In this document: in pieces, positions 9,179 to 17,285 of the stretch
How positions within the stretch are numbered: position 1 is the stretch's first letter
Layout: each line of letters opens with the position of its first letter
DNA from: Prevotella sp. UBA2711
GTDB taxonomy: Bacteria > Bacteroidota > Bacteroidia > Bacteroidales > Bacteroidaceae
DNA: 64,000 nt
Direction: 5' to 3'
Assembly: GCA_002354095.1 (NCBI GenBank)
Contig: DEKX01000028.1
Span: 136,455 to 200,454, forward strand
The notes under the pieces: model-generated
Told to the model about the DNA's origin: nothing
Database searches by the model: none
What the model saw: only the letters and a program-made list of their open reading frames with translations
Translations under genes and position numbers: made by a program

Positions 9179-9250
9179 TACCCCGACCGAGAATCGAACT
9201 CGGAACTAAGCTTTAGGAGAGCCTTGTTATATCCATTTAACTATCAGGGC
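9179..9250 (-). tRNA. tRNA-Arg (anticodon CCU)
   Basis: A 72-nt cloverleaf on the minus strand. The acceptor stem GCCCTGA/TCGGGGT has a G-U first pair and discriminator A. The D stem is GTTA/TAAC. The anticodon stem AGGCT/AGCTT encloses loop CTCCTAA, giving anticodon CCT. The T arm is CCGAG TTCGATT CTCGG. No CCA is encoded. It decodes AGG. The next gene begins two bases after its 3' end. Confidence 0.95.
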
Positions 9251-9266
9251 ATCATCTTTGTGATTG

Positions 9267-9274
9267 CAAAGATA
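9267..9274 (-). promoter_or_regulatory. -7 promoter element for tRNA-Arg
   Basis: TATCTTTG read on the minus strand, 16 bases before the tRNA 5' end. No clear TTTG is visible at -33; the position falls in the adjoining heptamer array. Confidence 0.6.
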
Positions 9275-9281
9275 GTAAAAA

Positions 9282-9309
9282 GTTTAGAGTTTAGAGTTTA
9301 AAGTTTAAA
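9282..9309. repeat. 7-bp tandem array (GTTTAGA/GTTTAAA) between divergent promoters
   Basis: Four heptamers (GTTTAGA twice, GTTTAAA twice), then GTTTTTG at 9310-9316. The array separates the minus-strand tRNA-Arg promoter (9267-9274) from the plus-strand promoter at 9319-9326, and occupies the -33 regions of both. Confidence 0.7.
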
Positions 9310-9318
9310 GTTTTTGAT

Positions 9319-9326
9319 TACCTTTG
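9319..9326 (+). promoter_or_regulatory. -7 promoter element for the MaoC-like gene
   Basis: TACCTTTG, 26 bases upstream of the ATG at 9352. The -33 region is occupied by the 7-bp array, so no independent TTTG is clear. Confidence 0.6.
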
Positions 9327-9351
9327 CATTATATTTTAAAAATTTTAAACT

Positions 9352-9816
9352 ATGGGAAAATTAGTCATCAACTCGTATGACGAGTTCGCTGCCCATCTGG
9401 GCGAAGAATTAGGAGCCTCGGAATGGCTCGAAGTAGATCAGGACCGTATCAATCTTTTTGCTGATGCCACGCTTGACCACCAGTGGATTCATGTGGATGT
9501 GGCTCGTGCCAAGGAAGAGAGTCCTTATAAGAGTACCATTGCCCACGGCTACCTGACACTGAGTCTGTTGCCTTATATGTGGGATCAGATTATCGAGGTA
9601 CACAACATCAAGATGCTGGTCAACTACGGCATGAACGATATGCGATTCGGACAGCCTGTCATTACTGGAAGTCGGGTACGACTGGTCACTCAACTGCATG
9701 CTATCCAGAATCTGCGAGGCATCTGCAAAGCAGAAATCAAATTCAAGATAGAAATCGAGGGACAACGGAAACCTGCCCTTGAAGGCATAGCGGCTTTCCT
9801 CTACTATTTTGAGTAA
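9352..9816 (+). CDS. MaoC-like hot-dog dehydratase/enoyl-CoA hydratase
   Basis: A 154-residue single hot-dog domain. The catalytic pair Asp42 and His47 is present in ATLDHQWIHVD, the D-x4-H motif of R-specific enoyl-CoA hydratases and NodN-like proteins, followed by the conserved TIAHGYLTLSLLP helix. Such proteins hydrate or dehydrate acyl-CoA or acyl thioesters. Here the gene stands alone, with its own promoter and a strong terminator, next to no other lipid gene, so the substrate cannot be read from context. Confidence 0.88.
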   Translation: MGKLVINSYDEFAAHLGEELGASEWLEVDQDRINLFADATLDHQWIHVDVARAKEESPYKSTIAHGYLTLSLLPYMWDQIIEVHNIKMLVNYGMNDMRFGQPVITGSRVRLVTQLHAIQNLRGICKAEIKFKIEIEGQRKPALEGIAAFLYYFE

Positions 9817-9825
9817 GAAAAAAAA

Positions 9826-9858
9826 GAGGCGCTCCCCAAACGGAAGCGCCTCTTATAT
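9826..9858. terminator. Bidirectional terminator between the MaoC-like gene and secDF
   Basis: Hairpin with arms AAGAGGCGCT and AGCGCCTCTT, each extended by two C/G bases, with an A-run before and a T-rich run after. It can end transcripts arriving from both convergent genes. Confidence 0.85.
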
Positions 9859-9877
9859 TATATAATAAGGTGTAGCC

Positions 9878-12800
9878 TTATGCTTTACCTTCTTCTTCAC
9901 TCTCGCGGATGGTGCGACCCATCACGAGGAATGCTGTAGGAGCAGCGATGAAGATAGACGACAGTGTACCGAAGATAACACCGAGAATCATGGCGAATGA
10001 GAAGCTGCGGATAGAATCACCACCGAGGATGAAGATACACAGCAATACTATCAACGTCGTGACAGAGGTATTGATGGTACGAGCCAGCGTCTGGTTCAGA
10101 GAACCGTTGAAGAGACTCTGACGGTCGCGCTTTGCATACAGGTTGAAGTTCTCACGGACACGGTCGAATACTACCACCTTATCATTGATAGAGTAACCGA
10201 TAACGGTCAGGATAGCACCAATGAATGTCTGGTCGATTTCGAGTGACATGGGAACCCATCCCCACAATACAGAATAGAAACCTATTACGATAAGGGCATC
10301 AAGTGCCAATGCAACAATAGATCCTACTGAGTATGCCACATTGCGGAAGCGCAACAGGATGTAGAGGAAGATTGCCACAAGAGCGATAATCACACTGATG
10401 ATAGCACCGTAAGTGATATCCTTAGCTACCGAAGGGCCTACCTTCGAAGAACTGATGATAGAACCACCTTCACGGACATCAGGATTCTTAAAGGCATCCA
10501 CATTGGCCTGGTTTACGAAACCTGCCTTCTTCAGAGTATTGTAGAGAATGGTCTCTGCCTTATCGTCAACCTGAGGATTGTTAGACTCGATATCCCAGTT
10601 GGTAGAGATACGTACGGTCTTGCCATCGGTTCCGAGGGCGATGACACTTGTATTAGCCTCTTTACCAGCGTTCTCACCAATCGTATTGACAAAGGCACCT
10701 GCCAAAGCCGTACGAACTTGCTCAACGGGCGCTTCCTTATCGAGAGTCACTACATAGTTACGACCACCGGTGAAGTCGATACTCTGGCTCAAACCACGAA
10801 CAGCAAAGCTGACGCAGAACAGGATTGCAGCTACGCCCCAGATAGTGAACGACTTCTTGTACATACCCATGAAGTTGAACTTGGTGTTCTGCATCATATT
10901 GCGAGAGTATGCTGTCGAGAAGGTCAGATGCTGCCACTTGTCTTTCTTCATCTTAGCATCGTAAATCAGACGTGTCATGAATACGGCAGTGAAGAACGAT
11001 ACACAGATACCGATCATCAATGTAGTAGCGAAGCCACGGATAGGTCCTGTTCCGAAGACATACAGGATGATACCGGTTATCAACGACGTGAAGTTAGAGT
11101 CGAAGATAGCAGAGAAGGCATTCGAGTAACCCAGACCCAGAGCCTCCTTGACGGTGTGGCCCTTGCGGAGTTCTTCCTTGGTACGTTCATAAATCAGCAC
11201 ATTAGCATCCACGGCAGTACCCAAAGTCAGCACGATACCGGCAATACCAGGCATGGTCAGTGCGGCTTGGAACGATGTCAGAATACCCAATGTAAAGAAC
11301 AGGTTGAACAGCAGTGCGATGTTGGCCAGCATACCTGGGATGAAGCCATACAGCATCACCATGTAAATCATCAGCAGCACGAAGGCTACAACGAATGAAA
11401 TAATACCCTGCTTGATAGACTGTGCACCCAGTGAAGGACCAACCACTTCTTCCTGCACGATACGGGTTGGAGCTGGCATCTTACCAGAGTTCAGCGTGTT
11501 AGCCAAGTCTTTGGTGTCCTCGATGGTGAAGTTACCTGTGATAGAAGAGTTACCTCCGTCAATCTGTGTGAGGATACGTGGAGCACTGTAAACAGCATCA
11601 TCCAGTACAATGGCAACGCCACGACCGATATTCTGCTTCGTTATCTGACTCCAACGGCGAGCACCGTCTGAATTCATCTGCATAGACACAGAAGGATGAC
11701 CCATCTGGTCGAACTCGTCCTTGGCATTGGTGATCACATCACCCTCCAGCGGAGCACGTCCATTAGGCTCGGTGATTTTCAATGCATAGAGGGCGAAGAC
11801 GTCACCCTTTGTATTCTCTCCAAAGTCTTCTGCCTTAGCACCCCAACGGAGCTTGCACTCAGCAGGAAGCACCTGGCGGGCAACATCAGAATAAATAACT
11901 TTATTGACGTCTGCAGTATCACGTGCATTCGCATAACCGACAATAGCCAGTCCCTGTGGAACGGGCTGGAAAACGGCAAACAGTGGGTTCTGCTTCAAAG
12001 CCTCAGCTTTCGCTTTGGCATCTACCACCTTGTCGTTCTTCTTAGCCAACTTAGCAGCAAGGTCGTTGGCAGCTACTGTGGTTGTGTCTGTAGCGACAGA
12101 ATCGCTACCCACAGTATTGTCTGTGCCTGCTTCTGTAGCAGCATATTTCTGGTTCAACTGAGCCAGAAGAGGATAAATCTCCTGTGAATTGTAAGTCTCC
12201 CAGAACTCCAGGTTAGCGCTTCCCTGCAACAGCTTACGAACACGCTCAGGCTCCTTGATACCAGGCATTTCCACCATGATACGGCCGCTCTGACCTTCGA
12301 GCTTCTGGATATTCGGCTGAACAACACCGAACTTATCGATACGATTACGAACAACATTGAAAGAGTTGTCAACAGCCGACTGAACCTCTGCACGGAGCGC
12401 ACGCTCCACCTCAGCATCGGTGCTATTGGTGCTGACCTTACCCTTCATCTGCTGGGTAGCAAAGACAGCTGCCAAGGGGCGACCGTTAGAATTCTGCTTC
12501 CAATACTTGATAAACAGGGAGATGAAGTCGTTCTGACTGGTCTCCTCTTCCTTCTTGGCCTCTTCCATTGACTTCTTGTAAGCGGCATCTGTCTTGTGGT
12601 CGGCCAATACGTCAACTACGTCGGGTACTGAAACCTCAAGAATCACATTCATACCGCCTTTTAGGTCAAGTCCAAGACCGATCTCCATTTCGCGGCACTG
12701 CTTGAAAGAATAAATTCCGCAGTACACTTTCTCGTTCATAATCGAATCGAGGTACTCCTGTCCTGCCTCCTCTGTCATGGCTGCTGCCTTGTTCTCATGG

Positions 12801-12889
12801 TAGCGAGTCACAAATGAGAAGGAGAGATAGAAGCAGCACACGAGAATCAGGACGAGTGCAATAAACTTTACAATTCCTTTGTTTTGCAT
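9878..12889 (-). CDS. secDF: SecDF fusion, protein-export membrane protein
   Basis: 1003 residues, joining SecD and SecF in one chain as is usual in Bacteroidetes. The SecD half starts with a membrane helix (FIALVLILVCCFYLSFSF) followed by the D1 motif LGLDLKGGMNVILEV. The large periplasmic P1 region, with a low-complexity T/A-rich insert near residues 265-300, precedes six membrane helices. The SecF half begins near residue 690, with SIDFTGGRNYVV as its D1-like motif, and ends with the second set of helices (GYSINDKVVVFDRVREN). It uses proton motive force to pull exported proteins across the inner membrane with SecYEG. It is transcribed alone. Confidence 0.96.
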   Translation of the reverse strand: MQNKGIVKFIALVLILVCCFYLSFSFVTRYHENKAAAMTEEAGQEYLDSIMNEKVYCGIYSFKQCREMEIGLGLDLKGGMNVILEVSVPDVVDVLADHKTDAAYKKSMEEAKKEEETSQNDFISLFIKYWKQNSNGRPLAAVFATQQMKGKVSTNSTDAEVERALRAEVQSAVDNSFNVVRNRIDKFGVVQPNIQKLEGQSGRIMVEMPGIKEPERVRKLLQGSANLEFWETYNSQEIYPLLAQLNQKYAATEAGTDNTVGSDSVATDTTTVAANDLAAKLAKKNDKVVDAKAKAEALKQNPLFAVFQPVPQGLAIVGYANARDTADVNKVIYSDVARQVLPAECKLRWGAKAEDFGENTKGDVFALYALKITEPNGRAPLEGDVITNAKDEFDQMGHPSVSMQMNSDGARRWSQITKQNIGRGVAIVLDDAVYSAPRILTQIDGGNSSITGNFTIEDTKDLANTLNSGKMPAPTRIVQEEVVGPSLGAQSIKQGIISFVVAFVLLMIYMVMLYGFIPGMLANIALLFNLFFTLGILTSFQAALTMPGIAGIVLTLGTAVDANVLIYERTKEELRKGHTVKEALGLGYSNAFSAIFDSNFTSLITGIILYVFGTGPIRGFATTLMIGICVSFFTAVFMTRLIYDAKMKKDKWQHLTFSTAYSRNMMQNTKFNFMGMYKKSFTIWGVAAILFCVSFAVRGLSQSIDFTGGRNYVVTLDKEAPVEQVRTALAGAFVNTIGENAGKEANTSVIALGTDGKTVRISTNWDIESNNPQVDDKAETILYNTLKKAGFVNQANVDAFKNPDVREGGSIISSSKVGPSVAKDITYGAIISVIIALVAIFLYILLRFRNVAYSVGSIVALALDALIVIGFYSVLWGWVPMSLEIDQTFIGAILTVIGYSINDKVVVFDRVRENFNLYAKRDRQSLFNGSLNQTLARTINTSVTTLIVLLCIFILGGDSIRSFSFAMILGVIFGTLSSIFIAAPTAFLVMGRTIRESEEEGKA

Positions 12890-12936
12890 TTTGTTTGTTA
12901 TATTATTTTAATTTATGATTCTGCTATTTTAGCCTG

Positions 12937-12944
12937 CAAATATA
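12937..12944 (-). promoter_or_regulatory. -7 promoter element for secDF
   Basis: TATATTTG on the minus strand, about 48 bases before the secDF ATG. The -33 position has only a weak TTT match. Confidence 0.55.
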
Positions 12945-12993
12945 CTTATTTTTCTCCACTTACGGAAATTTATCAAGGAAATTCGTTCTTTTT

Positions 12994-14088
12994 TCAATCT
13001 TTTCCAACTATTTTTAGCCAACAAAGCACTGGAAAATGGTCGCTGGCATCCATTTCACTATCTATCTTGCAATTATAAGGTTGGATATGGTCAGAACAAA
13101 ATACATGATCAATCCTAAAATGAAATCCATTCTGATTATATGACAAACCGAGTCCTCGTCCCGTTTCGGCAAAACAGTCATGAAGCACCTGTGCTATCCG
13201 ATAATGCGAATAAGAAATAGGATTATCGTTGAAATCGCCACAAAGAATAATAGGATATTGTTGATGGGCTTCTATATAACGGCAAACGGCATCTATCTGC
13301 GGAGCCCGTTTAGTAGATGATTCTGCCAGGGTCACCAATAATTTTCGTGACTCCCGACGCGCTGTATCTCCTTTCACTTCTCCCTTAATAAGATCACGAT
13401 AAACCTGTCGGTCCTCAGTTGTCAGGTGAGTACCTTCAAAATGATTGTTGATGACCAAAAGCGTATCCTTATCCACCTGTAAATACCATGCCACACTTCC
13501 ATTACCTTCAGAACGGTATGGAATACGTTCCTTGCGAATGATGGGGAAGCGGGTATGAATACCTACTCCATTGATAATCCCATAACTATTGAAATGAACC
13601 GTATCATTATAGGCAAACTTTTTCTCATAATGCTGGAAGCAATAACGCCGCCAAGTGTCAACATCTTCTTGCAGACAGACGATATCGGCTTCCTGCTCAA
13701 ACAAATAGTCACGCACCTTTTCAAACCCCTGCTCGTACTTATAGTTTCCCCCGTAGCCACATACATTGTAACTGATGACTTTGATAGCATCATCGGGAGT
13801 CTCAGACAGCTTCAAATTGAGGGGCATGTATATACTTATAGGTACGTATGACATGGCATAGCCCACAATAGGAATCCATATCATGCGGAACTTAAATATC
13901 ACCCAGAAGCATAAGAAAGCTAAGTTTACCAAAAGGAATATCGGGAAAGCCATGCCAATACATGAAAGCACGGGATGCTCCACGGGATTCAGCCTGTCGG
14001 AATAACCGACAAGCCACATGACAATAATGGTAGCGATATTGGCACCTGCCACCATCTGTACCGTGAATTTCTTCAGCTGCTTTATCAA
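12994..14088 (-). CDS. Membrane-anchored endonuclease/exonuclease/phosphatase family protein
   Basis: 364 residues. Three hydrophobic segments fill about residues 10-95, followed by an EEP-fold domain. Its motifs are SYNVCGYGG, IVCLQEDVDTW (metal-binding Glu), ILCGDFNDNP (active-site Asp/Asn) and DASDHFPV (catalytic His). The family includes sphingomyelinases, DNases and inositol phosphatases; the substrate cannot be told. The catalytic domain is probably anchored at the inner membrane. The likely start is TTG at 14088, overlapping the rhomboid stop by four bases, so translation is coupled. Confidence 0.85.
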   Translation of the reverse strand: MIKQLKKFTVQMVAGANIATIIVMWLVGYSDRLNPVEHPVLSCIGMAFPIFLLVNLAFLCFWVIFKFRMIWIPIVGYAMSYVPISIYMPLNLKLSETPDDAIKVISYNVCGYGGNYKYEQGFEKVRDYLFEQEADIVCLQEDVDTWRRYCFQHYEKKFAYNDTVHFNSYGIINGVGIHTRFPIIRKERIPYRSEGNGSVAWYLQVDKDTLLVINNHFEGTHLTTEDRQVYRDLIKGEVKGDTARRESRKLLVTLAESSTKRAPQIDAVCRYIEAHQQYPIILCGDFNDNPISYSHYRIAQVLHDCFAETGRGLGLSYNQNGFHFRIDHVFCSDHIQPYNCKIDSEMDASDHFPVLCWLKIVGKD

Positions 14089-15002
14089 TTTTGCTGGCTT
14101 TGGTCAAACAACTTCTTCTTCTCTTCCTTGGTTAGACTGTCGTAACCACTCTTTCGAATCTTATCAAGGATGGCGTCTATCTCTTCTTGATTCTGGCGCT
14201 TGGGCTTCTTCGGAGGCTCCTGCGATTCTTCCGGTTCATCCACCCAACGGCGCCGATTAGAGGAGCGCTGCCGTTCGTCGAAGCGACGTTTCATATCGTC
14301 GAAGAACTCCTTTCCCCTATTTCGTCCGAACCCAGAACCGTTTTCCGGATGCTTTTTCCAATAACGAATCATGAAAAAGCCAAAAAGCATACCGCCTAAA
14401 TGGGCTGTATGGGCGACCCCATCACCAGGACCGCTAAGGGCAGAGAACAATTCTATGGCGATATAGCCTACCACCAACCACTTAGCCTTAATGGGAAAGG
14501 GGAAGGGAATGATGAAAAGCCGTTCGTTCGGGAATATCATACCGAATGCCAACAGAATAGCATAAACGGCACCCGAGGCACCGATTGTTGTCCATAGATT
14601 CAGATAATCACTGGTCAGCATCAGTGTCCCACCTACATTCACTTGGTCAAACTCGCTAAGTCCCAATGACAGATAGTTGACATACTGTGCCAACTCTTGC
14701 GTCATACCGGCTCCAATACCGCACGAAATGTAATAAAAAAGGAATTTTTTCGGTCCCCACACTCTTTCTATCACGGCACCAAACATCCACAAGGCGAACA
14801 TATTGAAGAATATGTGGGTGAATCCGCCATGCAGGAACATGTAGGTGATGAATTGGTAAACCCGAAAGTCCTGTGCCATGAAAAAATGGAGACCTAACAA
14901 CGAAGTCAGGTCAATCCCCCGAAGTTCCAAAACCCAAGTTGCTACAAACGCTAAAAAATTAACGATGAGCAGGTTCTTGGTCATTGTAGGTATATTGTTC
15001 AT
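14085..15002 (-). CDS. Rhomboid-family intramembrane serine protease
   Basis: 305 residues with six membrane segments in the first 215. The catalytic dyad is visible: Ser143 in GASGAVYA and His201 in HTAHLGGM. The HGGFTHIFFNM motif (residues 58-68) is also characteristic. A charged 90-residue cytoplasmic tail rich in Arg, Glu and Pro follows. Rhomboids cut membrane proteins within or near the bilayer; natural substrates in Bacteroidetes are largely unknown. The downstream EEP-family gene overlaps by four bases, which suggests functional pairing. Confidence 0.92.
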   Translation of the reverse strand: MNNIPTMTKNLLIVNFLAFVATWVLELRGIDLTSLLGLHFFMAQDFRVYQFITYMFLHGGFTHIFFNMFALWMFGAVIERVWGPKKFLFYYISCGIGAGMTQELAQYVNYLSLGLSEFDQVNVGGTLMLTSDYLNLWTTIGASGAVYAILLAFGMIFPNERLFIIPFPFPIKAKWLVVGYIAIELFSALSGPGDGVAHTAHLGGMLFGFFMIRYWKKHPENGSGFGRNRGKEFFDDMKRRFDERQRSSNRRRWVDEPEESQEPPKKPKRQNQEEIDAILDKIRKSGYDSLTKEEKKKLFDQSQQN

Positions 15003-15241
15003 CTTTGATTCTTTGCTTTAAAACGATTATCTTTCTTAATTATCTTATTTTGAGCGCAAAATTACTAAAAATATCTGTTTTTAGGCACAAAAAAGTACTG
15101 ATATACACTTTTTTTCAAAAAAAATCTAATTTTTTTCGCTTTTTTGTTTGTTTTCTAAATACTTTATTCTATATTTGCGTCAGATTTGTGAAAATTAAAC
15201 CGATTTAAACTATTAATAATTCATTTTTAAAACCATCAATT
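15003..15241. other. AT-rich intergenic region between rhomboid and hup genes
   Basis: Divergent intergenic region of about 240 bases, very T-rich on the plus strand. It holds the hup promoter. On the rhomboid side TAATTTTG (15057-15064, minus) is a possible -7 element without a well-placed TTTG. No open frame or hairpin of note was seen. Confidence 0.5.
15147..15177 (+). promoter_or_regulatory. Promoter of the HU gene
   Basis: TTTG at 15147-15150, exactly 19 bases, then TATATTTG at 15170-15177: an excellent Bacteroidetes promoter. The predicted leader is about 60 bases. Confidence 0.85.
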
Positions 15242-15517
15242 ATGAACAAGACAGAATTAATCGAGAAGATCGCAGCCTCTGCAAAACTGACTAAGGCTGA
15301 TTCAAAGAAAGCATTAGATGCAACTATTGAGGCTATCACCGCAGCTCTGAAGAAGGGTGACAAGGTACAGCTCGTAGGTTTCGGTACATTCGCCGTAACA
15401 AAGAAGCCTGCTCGTGAGGGTATCAACCCTGCTACAAAGCAGAAGATTAAGATTGCTGCCAAGAAGGTTGCAAAGTTCAAGGCTGGTGCTGAGCTGGCAA
15501 AGGCTGTTGACAAGTAA
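15242..15517 (+). CDS. hup: HU-family DNA-binding protein
   Basis: A 91-residue nucleoid protein. The family signature is clear: an N-terminal dimerisation helix pair (MNKTELIEKIAA), GFGTFAVTKKPAREGINP as the start of the DNA-binding beta-arm, and a basic C-terminus. HU bends and compacts DNA as a dimer. It is monocistronic, with a strong promoter and a strong terminator, as expected for an abundant protein. Confidence 0.95.
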   Translation: MNKTELIEKIAASAKLTKADSKKALDATIEAITAALKKGDKVQLVGFGTFAVTKKPAREGINPATKQKIKIAAKKVAKFKAGAELAKAVDK

Positions 15518-15536
15518 TTTTGTCAAGAAATAATTT

Positions 15537-15570
15537 AAAGAGGCATCCTTTCAACGGGGTGCCTCTTTTT
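15537..15570. terminator. Bidirectional terminator between hup and asnB
   Basis: Arms AAAGAGGCA and TGCCTCTTT with a short CC/GG extension, followed by a run of six T. It also lies just past the asnB stop (15577) in the opposite direction. Confidence 0.88.
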
Positions 15571-15576
15571 TGCTAC

Positions 15577-17271
15577 TTATTCATAAGCTTGTTCGTGGAC
15601 TCCAGCGACAGCCCGTCCGCTGGGGTCATTCTTTCCTTTGAAAGAAGCGTCCCATTCAAGAGCTATAGCAGTAGAGCAGGCAACACTGGCTTCACTTGGA
15701 ACACTCTTTGCCGCACTCTCTGAGGGGAAATGCTCTGCAAAGATACTACGGTAGTAATACTCTTCTTTATTCTTTGGCGGATTGATGGGGAACCGTTCCG
15801 CAGCATGAGCCATCTGTTCATCACTGACTGCCTCAGCGGTGATTTGCTTCAAAGTGTCAATCCACGAATAGCCCACGCCGTCACTGAACTGCTCCTTCTG
15901 ACGCCATACTATCTCGTCGGGCAGCATATCTGCAAAGGCTTCACGCACTATGCGTTTCTCCATGGTTGTACCAGGACACATCTTCGCCTTAGGATTCGTT
16001 CGCATGGCAACGTCCAAGAATTCTTTATCGAGGAAAGGGACCCGTCCTTCTACGCCCCATGCCGACAAGCTCTTATTAGCTCTCAGACAATCGTACAGAT
16101 GCAACTTGGAGAGTTTACGCACCGTCTCTTCATGAAAAGCCCTGGCATCGGGGGCTTTATGGAAATAGAGATAACCGCCGAATATCTCGTCCGCACCCTC
16201 ACCCGAAAGCACCATCTTGATACCCATCGACTTGATGACACGTGCCAGCAGATACATTGGAGTAGAGGCACGCACGGTGGTGACATCATACGTCTCAATG
16301 AAATAGATGACATCACGGATGGCATCCAGTCCCTCCTGGATGGTATAATTGATTTCATGATGCACGGTGCCGATGTGCTCTGCTACCATCCGGGCTTTTG
16401 CCAAGTCGGGAGCGCCTTTGAGTCCTACGGCAAAGGAATGCAGACGGGGCCAATAAGCCTTTGTCTGAGAATTATCTTCTATACGCATTTCAGAATATCG
16501 TTCAGCAATAGCAGAAATCACACTGCTATCCAGTCCACCGCTCAGCAGCACACCATACGGAACATCAGACATCAACTGACGGCGCACCGCTTCGCGCAAA
16601 GCCTGACGAATATCCTCAGAACTGGCATCATTATCCTTGACGGCATCGTAATCAAACCAATCACGCTGATAGTATTTTTTTAGTTGAGAGTTGAGAGTTG
16701 TGAGTTGAGAGTTAAGATCTCCGCTCCACAGATAGTGACCTGGCAGGAAGGGTTCATAACGCTGGCACTGTCCCTCCAACGCCTTCAACTCGGAAGCGAC
16801 ATAGACCGTGCCGTCGGCATCATAACCGATATAGAGGGGAATGACCCCTATCGGATCACGGGCTATCAGAAATTCGTCCCGCTTTTCATCATAGAGCACA
16901 AAAGCGAAAATGCCATTCAGTTCCTCTAAGAAATCAATCCCTTTGTCCTGATACAACGCAAGGATAACTTCGCAGTCACTCCCCGTCTGGAATTCATACT
17001 TCCCTTCATACCGCTGGCGAATCTCCTGATGATTGTATATCTCGCCATTGACGGCAAGAATCTGTTGACGGTCTGGAGAAAACAAAGGCTGTCCGCCCGA
17101 CTCCGGATCAACAATACTCAAACGCTCGTGGGCAAGGATAGCCGACCCGCCGCAATAGATACCACTCCAGTCCGGTCCGCGATGGCGAATCTTATGACTC
17201 ATTCCCAACGCTTTCTGACGCAACTGCTGCGTCTGCTCTTTCACATTCAATATAGCAACAATTCCACACAT
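15577..17271 (-). CDS. asnB: Asparagine synthase B (glutamine-hydrolysing)
   Basis: Makes asparagine from aspartate, ATP and glutamine. In the 564 residues, Cys2 (MCGIVAI) is the N-terminal nucleophile of the glutaminase domain (about 2-185). The ATP-pyrophosphatase signature SGGLDSS occurs near residue 245 in the synthetase domain. Between them, at about residues 187-196, lies the odd stretch NSQLTTLNSQL, encoded by a 7-bp tandem array (16684-16711) where family members have a short linker. The length is otherwise normal and the frame intact. The gene follows purF by 14 bases and probably shares its transcript. Confidence 0.95.
   Translation of the reverse strand: MCGIVAILNVKEQTQQLRQKALGMSHKIRHRGPDWSGIYCGGSAILAHERLSIVDPESGGQPLFSPDRQQILAVNGEIYNHQEIRQRYEGKYEFQTGSDCEVILALYQDKGIDFLEELNGIFAFVLYDEKRDEFLIARDPIGVIPLYIGYDADGTVYVASELKALEGQCQRYEPFLPGHYLWSGDLNSQLTTLNSQLKKYYQRDWFDYDAVKDNDASSEDIRQALREAVRRQLMSDVPYGVLLSGGLDSSVISAIAERYSEMRIEDNSQTKAYWPRLHSFAVGLKGAPDLAKARMVAEHIGTVHHEINYTIQEGLDAIRDVIYFIETYDVTTVRASTPMYLLARVIKSMGIKMVLSGEGADEIFGGYLYFHKAPDARAFHEETVRKLSKLHLYDCLRANKSLSAWGVEGRVPFLDKEFLDVAMRTNPKAKMCPGTTMEKRIVREAFADMLPDEIVWRQKEQFSDGVGYSWIDTLKQITAEAVSDEQMAHAAERFPINPPKNKEEYYYRSIFAEHFPSESAAKSVPSEASVACSTAIALEWDASFKGKNDPSGRAVAGVHEQAYE
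16684..16718 (-). repeat. 7-bp tandem array inside asnB
   Basis: Plus-strand heptamers TTGAGAG, TTGAGAG, TTGTGAG, TTGAGAG, then a decayed TTAAGAT. Three units make 21 bp, so the encoded peptide repeats every seven residues (NSQLTTL NSQL). The same GAGAGTT family fills the aroQ-methyltransferase junction at 57189-57237. Confidence 0.85.
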
Positions 17272-17285
17272 AACTCTCTCCTCTT

